DNA from: Bombyx mori
Taxonomy: Eukaryota > Arthropoda > Insecta > Lepidoptera > Bombycidae
Assembly (NCBI RefSeq): GCF_030269925.1
Contig: NC_085123.1
Span: forward strand, 8,928,001-8,992,000
Length of the DNA: 64,000 nucleotides
Direction of reading: 5' to 3'
This document shows, piece after piece, positions 1 through 12,800 of this stretch; positions within the stretch are counted from its first letter, which is position 1, and every line of letters begins with the position of its first letter. The translations under genes and the position numbers were made by a program. The notes below the pieces were generated by a model. It saw only the letters and a program-made list of their open reading frames with translations, made no database searches and was not told the DNA's origin.

Positions 1-36
1 GATTGAGGCACTACGAAGTCTGCCGGGTCAGCTAGT
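1..36 (+). mobile_element. Helitron 3' end fragment
   Basis: The first 36 bases match the 3' ends of the elements finishing at 19532 and 49088 (shared GAGGCACTACGAAGTCTGCC, then a terminal CTAG followed by T). Only the tail is inside the window; the body lies to the left or is lost. A CTAG end next to T fits the Helitron rule of a CTRR terminus. Confidence 0.6.
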
Positions 37-387
37 ACATACAAAAATTCAATCAATTTAAATGAATCAAATTCTTTATCCACGATTCGATACACGAACC
101 GTAGAGTTTGCAAAATCATAAGCCAATATTATCAAGTTTTACTTAGAAGAAGGCGTTTATCCTTCTCCCTTGGGTCGTATTCCTCAATGCTGAGGGTCGT
201 GACCATCCTTATGTAATCTCGCATAAAAGTTTCTAATAAGTCAGCTACAGAGCAATAAAATAGACTCAGTGGAAGATATTTTTTTCGTACCCCAAAGGGT
301 AAGTTTTCCCGTTAATCACAAGAGGACAAACTGATTTTACATTTATGTCGCACACTTGTATTTATTTTTGCATTGAGTACGTTTCTC

Positions 388-600
388 GAATGTTCCAGTT
401 GTGCCGAGAGTGTTCTAATGGCCTCGAGAATGTTCTTGACTTATACGAGACCAAAACATTCGAGAATGTTCTAGTTCTAGCATCGAGAATGTTCTGGAAA
501 ATTGTAGACACAATCGAAACGTTTATAAAGCGGTGATGTAGGCGATGTGAAGGCACCTTCTATTCGAATCAAAGCAAAACTGCGAATTGTGTAGGTAAGG
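388..600 (+). promoter_or_regulatory. Heat-shock-element cluster, TATA box and candidate 5' leader exon
   Basis: GAATGTTC, an inverted pair of heat-shock units, occurs at 388, 428, 464 and 487, with a one-mismatch copy at 408. The copy at 487-499 continues as GAATGTTCTGGAA, a perfect three-unit heat-shock element. A TATAAAG box follows at 524-530. A transcript starting about 25-30 bases further on, near 555, would run into a good 5' splice site (GTAG|GTAAGG, exon end 594). The order HSEs, TATA, short leader, donor is that of an inducible heat-shock promoter. No plus-strand coding exon is visible downstream, so the transcript could be non-coding, a displaced promoter, or have distant exons. 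A further GAATGTTC lies at 722. Motifs are seen; promoter activity is inferred. Confidence 0.55.
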
Positions 601-872
601 TTTACCTTAAGATTTGTAAGTATTTCGACGAACAGTTTTATACATCCTTACCCGCAACTCATAACATTATTAAATCACTGCCATCTATTTTATTTCAATC
701 AAACAACCTAGCGCTCTTTGGGAATGTTCGATTTTAGTGCTCATCGTCTTACCGGGGGTCTTTAAATGATATATATTCTTAAGCAGTTAATTATAAAGGA
801 AAAGTATATAGCAATATTTATGGCAACATTACTTACTATACATTCGAGGCACTAATTAAATTTTTCACTTAC

Positions 873-3800
873 CCAGCAGACTGACCGAATGTTGGCTTAG
901 AACCGAATGCAGCAGGGCTACCAAAGCCGGGAGCTGTAAGAGATTTTCGAATGAGCACAACATAACGCAAAGATACCTCAAAAGAAGAAACAAACTTTGC
1001 TATATTTTTATTATTGGGTTAGACGGTGAGCCAATTTTTCACTGCGGAGGGTAAGCTGCAAAAAGGTTTTAAAAAAACGGTGCACGTGAATGAAGTGAAA
1101 CTTCTATTTCGATGAGAAGTATTGTGGTTTTCTTCATTTTTTATCCTTAAATCAGATTGCTCTCGTAATAGGGAATGCTGTGTATAAGAGATGCGACATA
1201 TATACTATACCCGTATTTTAAATTATAGATAGAAAAATAAATATATATTTTTATAATACTTCATTAAAATATTGGACGCTATTCGTTAGTAACGCTCGCG
1301 CTCGCTTGTAACAGGTATACTACGCGCATGTGTTCTAGTGCCGCGCATTCATTCTCGCTTTGTCTCTTTCTAGTATGGTAGCGTTAAACGTTTAACGCAA
1401 CCTTGTTAGAAGTCGCATTAGAAGTTTCACTTCAATAATATGATGATTATTAATACGAGTATTTAATGAAATATACCCTTATATATAGTCTTTTCCTAAG
1501 GCTTTGGCGAAACGTAGATGTATTTAATTTTACAGTTTAATTTAGCGTTTTTTTTTGAGTCATATTACTTACGACGTTTCGATACCTTATAGTTTTCGTG
1601 GGCACTCACGGATGACCGTTCAGCACTACCGTATTGTTGCAACGTAAAAGTATATACCCTTATAAGATTTTGATAGAATTTTAACAATTTTAATAGTACA
1701 ATAGATGTACTGATATGTTAATAATTTATTTTTATTTTTTATTATTATTAGTTTTTTTGGTGAGGGGAAATCGCCGGACTTCCGCCCTCCACTGGGGATA
1801 GAGGGCGGAGCATGTCAGAGTCGAACTGACTAAAACCTCCTGTCGCTCAACAACCAATGTCCAAACCTCGCATGAGACAGAACTCATGAAGAGGAAAAGG
1901 GGGGAAAGTGAAGCGTTTAGTGCGGAGCACATCTCTCCCATCACCCCCCCCCCTCGGGACGCCGGACCGGCGGTCGTCGGCGCCACGACCACCAGCCCTC
2001 TCGGTCGGCAGGCTATCCGAAGCCCGCCTAGATGGCGCCGGTTAGAGTGAGCTATCCTACAGAATACCCCGCTGGACCAGAACCAGCGTGGGTCGAGGAT
2101 AGCCGGCCTTCCATCACCCGGATGCTCTTGCGTAAAACGCGTGCAAAGCAGCTTGCACGTCGTCTTCTTAGGCCCCCCTCGCCGGTCCCCAGACCGACAT
2201 GTGAGGGGGACCCGAAACACTTAGAGGGCCAGGGCTTGGGCGAGACCCGCCTCCCTGGCCCCCGCTCGACGGCGGCGGGATTGTGCGTCTCTCACGCGCC
2301 CCGCCGCCTCCTTCCGCGAGATGGTGCACTCGCAGAAGCCGAGCATCGCCTTCCACGACTCGTCGTCGCCGAGCATCGATGCCACAACACTCGGCAACGA
2401 CAAGTCATTTCAAATTTTCGACGAGGACAGGGCGCCACCCCTCCCATGCGGGGCAGGCGACGAGCGTATGCTCTGCCGTGTCCAAGTCGCAATCACAATG
2501 GTTGCACTCTGCCGTCGGCTCGGCTCTGATCCGGTGCAGGAACTCACCGAAGCAACCATGCCCAGTGAGCACCTGCGTGAGCCGGAAAGTGAGGCGTCCT
2601 CTGTCACGATTCACCCAATCCACAAGGACCGGGCGAATCGCCTCGACGGTCCAACGACCAGCCGAAGGTAATAAAATGATATTCTGGCCAACCTTATGTA
2701 CAAATTGAAAAAGGACAATGAATAAATCATATACTTGTTTGTTTATTTGAAATCAACGTAGAACACAAAACTAAATTTTTTTATTGCTAGATTGGTTTAC
2801 CTTCGGATAAATTATTACTTTTATAAGCATTGGACAAAGTCCCATACGTTGGATCGATCAAGTGAAAATCCTTACCAAAACCCCACTTAACGTTTCCGTG
2901 CGCTAAGCCTCAATCGCGAATTATGGAGAACAACTGTCAAGGCTTTAATAAACAAGGATTCCACATGACCATGCTCGGCCAAGAGTAACAGAGTCGACGT
3001 CGCCCAAAACACGTCATTTCGGATCCTCACGATCCACTAACGGTGCTTTTAGGTACCTCAAGCACCGGTATTGTTCTCGTCGAACCCATCGCTTGCAACG
3101 AAGGGCTCGACGAGTAAATTAACCCTCAGACACAGCCCACTGAGTTTCTCGCCGGATCTCCTCAGTGGGTCGCGTTTCCGATCCGGTGGTTGATTCTGCG
3201 AAGCACGGCTCTTGCTAGGGTTCGTGTTAGCAACGTCGTCAGGTTTAAGCCTCGTGAGCTCACCTACTAGTTAAGGTTATGCTGATATGGTCTCTCTAGA
3301 CCATCAGCTTAGGTAGGACAATATAAAAAAAAAGTAACAGATTATGATGATGATTATAAACCGTATTGTTACTAACCCGCTTGCTGTTGCGGAGATCCGA
3401 AAACTGAAGGCTTAGTTTCGGCGCTACCGAATGGCGAAGTCTGTTGGGTGCCACCGAAGGCTTGGCCGGACTGAGGCGAGCTGAAGCTACCACCGGAACT
3501 GTTCCCAAATATCGACGAGCCCTGTGTTGTTGTCTGTTGACCTGTCGGGCACGTATGCATGTTGTCAGGTTTTGTACTTTACTCCTTTTTTTTTTTTTTT
3601 TATTGCTTAGATGCGTGGACGAGATCACAGCCCACCTGGTGTTAAGTGGTTACTGGAGCCCATAGATATCTACAGCGTAAATGCGCCACCCACCTTGAGA
3701 TATAAGTTCTAAGGTCTCAAGTATAGTTACAACGGATGTTCCGTTATAACTACTGAACCGTGCATCCGATTGACTTGAAACTTGGTATCCATGTAGAACA

Positions 3801-6800
3801 TACATGTTTTTTTTTTTTTTTTTTATTGCTTAGATGGGTGGACGAGCTCACAGCCCACCTGGTGTTAAGTGGTTACTGGAGCCCATAGACATCTGCAACG
3901 TAAATGCGCCACCCACCTTGAGATACAAGTTCTAAGGTCTCAAGTATAGTTATAACGGCTGCCCCACCCTTCAAACCGAAACGCATTACTGCTTCACGGC
4001 AGAAATAGGCAGGGTGGTGGTACCCACCCGCGCGGACTCACAAGAGGTCCTACCACCAGTAAATAAGATGTACTTAATGGATAGGCTAATGTTTATATGA
4101 GTGTTGGACTCCCTAATAATAATGACAATAAATAATAATGTTAATTCTAAATGCCCAGCGAAGCGGGCGAGTACGGCTGGTACTCTATAAATGTGACGTT
4201 AGTGAACTCTTTGTTGTCAAGTCTCTGCCGAAGTAGAATTTGAGTAGGACTGGTGGCGCGTATATATTATATTCAACAAAGGGGATGGCCCATTTTAGGC
4301 CCAAAGCGGACAATAGATTATAGAAAAAATACTTAGTGCATTAATTTTGTCATAAATAAATATGCATTTACTTTCTTGCAAATTAGCGCCACTATAGTTT
4401 ACAATAAGTAGTTTAAAAAAAGTAACTCTATTGAAAAAACAAGGATTTTTATTTTTGCGGGAAAAATATTGCCAGCTTCAAATCCTTTTACGTATGAAGT
4501 AAATATTTTGAGTATATAAATAAAACATATAAATAAATCATTTTAAGTATTATCATTAATCAAACGATTTTAATGGATTTTATGCACATAAAATAACATC
4601 GAAGACATACCCATTGGACTTTAACTTGTAACTATACTTGAGACCTTAGAACTTATATCTCAAGGTGTAGGTATACTCGTAAAAAAAAGATTAAGATATA
4701 AATCAATTATCGGTTATTTAAAAAAATAATCGATATATGAATTTCATGTAATTATTTTTCTTTATACTGACAACACTGAATTTAATCTGACTGACTGATA
4801 CTTCGCTTGCTGCTTGTGGTGTTGTGCTTGCGTACAAAATGGATGTGTTTTGATTTTTCTTCGATTTATTTTACTTTTATCAATAACGTTTCATACTACG
4901 ACTAAAAAACATTGTGTGAATTGTGGTTTTACCCTGACCGAGATTTAAAACCGTGTATATGCTCTCCTTTGCTATTTTTAGATGATACTAATTGTGTATG
5001 AAGATGAAGAAAATATTGATATTTAAAGAATTAAGTGTGTTTTTATACCCTATTGGATAAAAATACATTAGGAACATCTTAAGCATTAAGAAAAGAAAAG
5101 TTCTTGAAGTATCTCACAATCCGACACTTATTTATATAGAAAATTAACCTCAAAACGAGTTTTTATTTTTATTATATTTTTTATAATAGTGGCGTCAATT
5201 TCAATATATTTTTTAGATATCCAATACATTTAAGAATTTGAATCGGTACATTTTTATAGTAATATTTGATGTCCATCTTGGGCCTAGCACACTATGGAGA
5301 GTGGGCAATCCCCTTTGCGCTTTCCATTAAACAATCCGTAACGATCACAGCTTGAAGGTGTTATACCAAATTATAACAATTAACATATCGAAAGGTAAAA
5401 GAAGGTTCAAGTGAAATTTACATTAATACGCGCCATTTATCTTTATAGATAGTTAAAGGTCCGTTTTATTTGGTATTAGCATCAACAATTCGATGTTTTT
5501 AATCAAACTTCAATTAAGTTTAGTCCATTCGTAAAGGTGAAGAAGGTTTTTTTTTGCTATGATATTTTGTCTAAATTTTAAACTCTTAATGGCTCTGCTG
5601 TACAGTAGCAAAAATGTCGCTTAAACTAAATAGCCTTTCACCCCCAAAATGTAGGCTATATTAAATGCTTAACGATTCTAGCAATTTCACATTTTTTAAG
5701 ACCAGGAAGTCTTTCAACCTCGCGCGTCTACTATTTAAGCTACTTGTAAACACTTTAGTTCAGCGGTCGGGGAACCGGGGTAAATTACCCCAAATGGGGG
5801 TAAATTACCCCAAATGGGGTAAAATGAAACTTTTATGAGTAAAAAGTATATATTGAAGTGAAACTTCTTTATAATCGTCAAATTTTTAGTTATGTTTTCT
5901 TTTCAAAATTATCATCACTATAATATGAAAGATACTAAAAAGAAGCGATTTGGTTTTTTTTTGTTCTTCGCCATGGGGTAATATCAACAACTTACACAAA
6001 AATATTTTCGAGGTATACATTAAAAAAGTTCTCTGACCGCTGATTTAGTTTGACTTTTAGTTAAGACGAAGAATTAATAAAAGTATAAATAGCCCACCAA
6101 ATCCAGTTGTGCCAAAGCCAGTGTTGCCAGCGGCGTTACCGGATCCCCACAAATTCGTAGCGGGTTTATCTCCAAACGTAGTTCTACTGCCGAATATCGA
6201 AGACGCACTAGAATTTGACTGACCAAAGGTTGTACTGCCTCCGAAAACATTAGTACCGCTGCTACCGAAAATAGACCCCGACGACCTGAAAACAATTATT
6301 TAAATTAAAGTGATGGGGTTATAGATGAAGTTGACGTGGTGAGCTTTGTTAAATTGTATTAAATCACCTGTATGCCTTTACCCAGACACGTAGCTTTTCT
6401 CAGCTAAATATTGTTTCAAGTCATTGAGACCCTGGGCGGTTTTAACGTCTCCTACAGCCATAGTTTCTTTTAGTATCGCGACTTTTTTTTTAGATAATAA
6501 AGTATATTTTCTAGCGTACGCGAAACGGATTGGCAAATTTCAATTGTAGGGAGATATACGACAAAGGGAAAATCTTCCACCGAGCGGGTGATATTACTCT
6601 GTAGACCGATGATCCGAATGTTCGGAACTTGTATATATGCAAGCTTATCTTGAAAATGTCTGATGAAGATCTGAAGGGATCTATCAAATAACTTGCGTTT
6701 TTATGATGGCTACCGCCACAAAATTAAAAACACTTTTTCAGTTTAACACGAATTTCTCGAACTTTCTTGTATGCATGCAGTATACCAGTGACGTCATCAT

Positions 6801-9800
6801 CACAATGACAATGTTTATTGTTATTCGACATTACACGACTACTGAAACGTATTTTAAATTGCCCTAGTCTCTTAACCCTTTGACTGCAGTGTAGGTCACC
6901 GATGCCCTACGCGGCGCACAGTGCCAACGTAATTATGTCGATTTATGTTACTTAGCACCTGGATTGCCTAACTTCAGCTTCTTTTGTAGTGTTACGCCGG
7001 TAAAAGTAACGCCATCTATCGCCGAATAGTCGAACGAATATAGAAGGATCTAGAAGGCGCGAGAATTACAACGCCATCTATTATCAGATAGCGGAAACGA
7101 CTACTAGAGAAGTGTGGAATATTCTCGATAATTCTAGGGATAAGGTATCGGCTTTAAAAGCGTTGTAGGGATGGCACTCAGTCAGTCAGTAATCGGAGCT
7201 ACTCGAAGCGAAACAGCGAACGGATCACCTGAAGCGAAGCGGAACAAGCGAATTGAAAGTTTTAAAGTGTTTGTTGAGTGTTTTAAAGTGTTTGTGAAGT
7301 GATTAAGTGTTCTAAGTGTTGAATACAGTTTTAAGTTTCGTTGTTCCGAGAATCTACTAGATATTCCGGCGCTTTACTAAGATCGAGGGGAGAAATCGAC
7401 ACGATTGCTTCAGTGCGCCGTGTAGGGCACCGGTGACCTACATGGCAGTCAAAGGGTTAAATGCTTCATTTTAGTAATCACTATTCGTAAACTATGTGTT
7501 GTATTCCAAGCTTACCCTCCAAATATATTCCCGCCGGCGGTCGGAGACGCAGCGCTTGTAGTCGAGATACTTGCGGCTGCAAATAAATTAGATTCACCGC
7601 CTCCAAACAGAGAACCGCTCTGGGCCGCCGTCGTCGGAGTTCCGAATAACGATGCTTGAGTTGTAGACGTCGGAGTACCGAATATAGACGCCTGCGTCGT
7701 TTGCGTGTTACTTCCGAACACAGATGTTTGAGCTGGCTGGGTGGAGCTACCAAACACTGAGGGCTGAGTGACAGCGGGGGTCCCGAACACGGAGGCCTTG
7801 TTTTGCGACGGAGTCCCAAACACAGAGGCTTGACTCGTCTGAGTCGGACTACCGAACAAGGACGGTTGAGTCGTTTGGGCGCCGAAAACGGACGCCGAAG
7901 TCGTTGGCGTCGCAGTACCAAACAACGATGTTTGTGTTGTTTGGCTCGGCGATCCAAATGCCGCAGCCGGCGCAGCCGAGGTTGGCGTTCCAAACACCGA
8001 CGCTTGGGTCGAAGGTTGGCCAAACACTGACGACTGATTCGCCGCAGCTCCAAATATGGACGAGGCTTGTGTGTCTGATGCAGCGCTACCGAATACGCTT
8101 TGAGTCGTTGTAGTCGCAGTCCCGAATAGAGATGGGGCGCTTGTGGTAGGCGTGAACACACTCGCAGTTGTCGTGGGTGTGCCGAAAGCTGAAGCTTGGG
8201 TTGTGACTGCGCTAGTTCCGAATATCGAAGATGCAGTTGTCGGGCTAAGTGTTGACGACTGTGTGGTCGCGGACGCCGAAAATACCGATGATGTTGCTGA
8301 GGCAAAGGCAACAGTTGAAGACGTTGTGGCCGCCGCAGTTGAGGTCGTTGTTGCTGCCATAGTTGAGGTCGCTGTCACACTCGCGCTAGGTACTGCGGTC
8401 GATACAGGTACAGGCGTTCCGAATACTGATGTGACCGGTTTCGGTGCGCTAAGCACCAATGGTTTTGGTGACTCACTGGTCGTGGCTGGTGGTGTCCCAA
8501 ATATGGAACCCGTCGCAGATCCTCCAAATATAGAATTTTGTGTTGTAACACTAAAAGGCGTAGCTGTACTGAATATTGAGCTAGATGCTGTAGTTTTTGG
8601 TTGTGATGCGACGGCTGTTCCAAAAATGGAGACAGCAGAAGTCGTCGCTGGTGATGCAGTGTTAGTTTCTGTTGAAAGTTCATCCTTTGTAGGCACATCA
8701 GGTTTCGGCTGGATCGGTGAAGTAGTTGAAGCGGCTATTAGCTTGGAAGCTAAAATATAATTTTTGTATTAAATTATACGTGTTTAGTAAGTAACATAAA
8801 ATAGTAGTAACAATAATAAATGCATTAATACGATACATTCGTTCACGGCACTGAATATCGAAGTTGTACTAGATGTGGCTGGAGTATCAGGCTGCTTGGC
8901 TGTTTCAGATTTCATTTCTAGCTTAATCGGAATGGCTGTAATAAAAAAAAAAATAGTAAAAATTAATAACGTTTTTTGTGTTTAAATATGTTCTTTAAAT
9001 TCCTTATACTCACTCTGCGTTGTTAGTACATTCGAACTTGTTGCAACTGGTTGAACTACCGGTATCAGCGGTGACGGTTTAACTATTTGCGGGACAAACG
9101 TTTTAGGAACATTTTCTTTTTCGGCAATCTTTTGAACGACTTTAGATTCATCGTTGACTTTGGCCGCTATGTTCTCTTTTGGTTTCTCTATCGCGTTTTC
9201 ATTGTGCTTCACGACGGCTCTCACTTCTGTATTCGGTACTTCTTGATGACTTTTCAAAACGTCCGGTACATTAGAGATGGTGGGTGCAAATGGGGTAGTT
9301 GGTTTCATACCAAACAGGTTGGTAATAGGTTTATTAACCTTCTTGCTGTCGGCTGGTTTTGCTGCACCTTCAGGTTCGCCGGTTTCACTGGATTTCACAG
9401 AAGCGACAGTCACAGGTTTGGGTTCAAAAACCACAGGCTGTGTTTGAGCACTCGAAGACAAGCTATTTTGACTAAGTCCAAGATTCGCTGTCGACTTATT
9501 GGCCGGCACTAACGATTCCGCAGTAGCTGGTTGATCTAAATTTTACAACAAAAGCATCAGTTGGGTATAATTACAAAAAAATATGTACGAAGTCTTATCT
9601 TTTGTTTTAACCTTACTTGAGAACGGAGAAATAGGTGAGCATATTTTCTGTCCCATGAATTGCTTCAAGTCATTGTTAGGCGTTTGATTTGAAGACATAT
9701 TAGGTACAGGCGATGTGTATGAGAATGGGGGTGGTGCATAGCAAACTCCAGTAAAATTAAAAGATTCAACAGGAATTCTAACTCGGGGTTCTTCGGGCTT

Positions 9801-12800
9801 CGGTTCTGGAATTGTTATTATTATTTTATTAATACATTATTTACATAATCTGTTGAAAAATTTTTGCAAATTTTCAGGCTTAAACAACTAAATTGTGGAC
9901 TAAAAATAGAAAATAAGTACACGGGCACTGATTATTTTTCTAAGTAATCTCCTCATAACACACAGTAATTGCAATCCTTGTTTACATTGATTAGGCTAAG
10001 CATTACTGACATTGAGTTGGGAAGGCGATGAATGACCAGTATGATTAAAGATATTTAGTACACACATAAGTATGAAATATTCAACAAACATGCAATCATA
10101 CAACCATACCGGTAAACAATGTTCTAGTGACGTTTTGAAGTCCCGGTACTGAGGGTTTGCTCTGAATGGGCGAGAACGGCGCTACTGTCTCGGTAAATTG
10201 TTTTGTTTCCATTTTAGGTTCAGCTTTAATAACATCTTTAAGGGGCACTGAAAATAAGACAAGGAAATTAGATTTCTGTATTATATGAGCATTTCTCAAA
10301 ATTATTGCACAATAGACTTTAGCCTCTGTCCCATTTTTTTAATATTTTGTTCCGGCTAATATATTAGTTCATTACTACTTTTTATAAATTGTGTAAGCAG
10401 TATAACTACTCTACTTATTAGAAAGGAAAAAAACAGATTTAAATACAATGAGATTTTTTCATTAAAAATATATATCATAAATCAGCTTCAACCAGTTGTA
10501 TGAAAAGTGCAGTGTCCCAATCTCAATATCTTACCAAACCATCGATCTTTAGTTGAATGGACATGGGCATTGTATAAATAAAAAATATTATTTATTTATA
10601 GCCATAAGTCACAATTCATCCTAAAACATCCTTTTTAGCATTACTTTATAATTAAATTTCTAATTAATGATTTTAACTTGTCCCGTAAAAAGTTCCACCT
10701 AGAAATTCCAGTTTTTGTTACCATAATTCTGAAGAAATATGATAATCGATTAATGCAGTTATATTTTAGAATAATGGTAGCATTAGCCGGCTTGGCATCC
10801 GTCTTGTTTTAATTTCGACTAGTTCTTTCTGGTGCCGGTACGAACGGTAAAAGTCAATATTTAAGCTAGCGGTCAAAAAAAAAATTCCACCTTTGTTACT
10901 CATAAAACATAGATAAGTGCAGATTTTATTGTTATTTCACTTAACCTACTATTAAAGCTCCCATTCTTGATTTCGTTAATCAAATCGAAATAAGAGTAAT
11001 CGTGTGAGTTACATGTGTTTACAAATAAAATGACATGTTGTTCTTGATTTGTTACTTCTTTTTTTGTTACTTTTGTGTGGTAACGTATAAATGGAAAAGA
11101 GAGTAACAAAATAGGAAATCATTAGGCTGAGTATATATAATATATTATTATTATTATTTAACTTTCTGTTTAAAATAATTTTATAATAATTATTGCAATT
11201 ACAACGGCGTCAATTTCTTTGTTTTTTTTGTTGTACTATTACAGATTTGTACTATGAATTTATTTTATATTATTTATTTATATAAATCAGTAAGTGAGAT
11301 GTCAGAAGACGAAAAAAATAAACAAAGACAAAAGTGGCGTGCCTGTGTTTACACCTTGGCCTATCATGGCCTTTTTCTTCGACACATTTTATCAAGGCAC
11401 CGATATGTTATTCCAGATTCGTCTAATAATCCGCTGCATTTTGTATCAAGTATGAACGCTGTAGAAATAAAAATATTATTACGTTGTCCATTTTTTTGGT
11501 GCCAAAGATGTGATTATGATTTATACGATCACTATCCAGCCGATGAATGTGATTATTGCTATTAAAGGTTTTTACTGAATTAGAAACCGTTAGGCCTCCT
11601 TTTCATTATGATTAAAAAAGAACTGAAACGATATTTTTGTTACCTACTCGTAAATGTTCCTAAATATTTGAATAGGGTATTTTTTAAACGAAAAATGTTT
11701 AAATGTCCTTTGACAGCAGTTCATACTATAATCTACATATATAAATATAATTATAATTATTTTTAACACGGGTCAAAGTTTATTATAATTTGAACTACTT
11801 CGAAAACTAGCCTTATAAAATCCTAGTTTGTTACCAATATTCCATTTTTGTTACTGTCCCATAAAAGCGGACACGTATTTCTTTTCAAATTTTTTATTTA
11901 TTATCTTAAAACCTGCAATTTTTTTTAAAAAAGCAAAAGAAGTGTATTGTTATTTCATTTGTGAACGTATTTAAAAATAAAACAACATCAAAACTTCTTT
12001 ACTGTGATTTTAAAACAAAGTTGTGGGCAAATGGTAACGTAAAGGATATATTACAACTTATATAAGTAACATTTTGCTGTAAATGTTAACAGTTTTTTAT
12101 AGACACGTAAAATGATGGTTATGTCACCCTATTGAAATGCATAAAAGTTGACGAAATTGATTTGGTGTTTTAATTAACGTAATTGATAGACGGTAACAAA
12201 ATAAGAATATTTCTCCACCTTGGTATATTTCTACACATTTCTCTACTTTATTACATATTAAACCTCAGAACAAACCTCATATTCAAAATCTTTAGACACC
12301 TATCTACAAATGAAAACAAAAAAAATGCTCTAGTTTAACATTTTTATTTTAGTACATTATTTTATTGGTGGTGCATTTATTTTGAGAAATGCTCATATAT
12401 ATTGTAAGGAGCCTCCGAAACATCGCCATCGAATACTCGGCAAGCCTATATAAGGAGGGTACCTAGATAATTCCGCACATTTTGCTCGTTACACTCGCAG
12501 TGCACGGACGTTTGGCGATAATCAGTGTTAGATGTACCCCCACTAGCTAAACGCACTATACCGTTACCGAGTAAGCCTATAAAAGCACCGTATTTGGCGC
12601 GGCTCGGCGTGCTCACGTGCGACTGCTCGGGTCGTATCTGGAGGGCAGAATCTTCTTTGTCGCGGTCGAGGGCGCACGGTCTTCCGTGCGTCCCATTACG
12701 GCCGGGGTTCCCCAGGGTAGTGTCCTATCACCTATTCTATACGCCCTCTACACTAACGACATCCCCACCCTGGAGGGTCACCTTCGGGCGTGGGAGGAGG

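Larger units (their letters stand above)
873..10247 (-). other. Nup214: Nup214 FG-repeat tail (exons 18-25)
   Basis: Exon 22 (7516-8741) alone encodes about 408 residues of near-continuous Ser/Thr/Ala spacers with FG cores (SIFGT, SVFGT, SLFGT, AAFGS), the phase that binds nuclear transport receptors. Exons 23-25 continue it (SSIFGSRTTFGDK, SSIFGNSSGGSF, PGFGSPAAFGSKPTFGQSAG). Weak splice sites at exon 23 (G|GTGGGC) and exon 21 (GCC|GTGAAC) are the least certain parts of the model. Confidence 0.85.

Noticed and set aside
345..556. Overlapping ORFs on both strands (63-64 codons)
   Set aside because: They arise from the repeated GAATGTTC units of the heat-shock-element cluster and show no protein-like features.
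672..790. Possible terminal coding exon of Nup214
   Set aside because: Short frames after AG at 750-751 or 677-678 keep phase but have poor acceptors and only a handful of codons; not defensible.
2032..2708. Plus-strand ORFs up to 165 codons, and similar ones at 22477-23055 and 59382-60415
   Set aside because: Antisense shadows of the GC-rich R1-type LINE ORF on the minus strand.
7481..8760. Long alternative-frame ORFs (276 codons minus, 205 codons plus) over the FG exon
   Set aside because: Shadows caused by the repetitive Ser/Thr/Ala codons of the real Nup214 frame.
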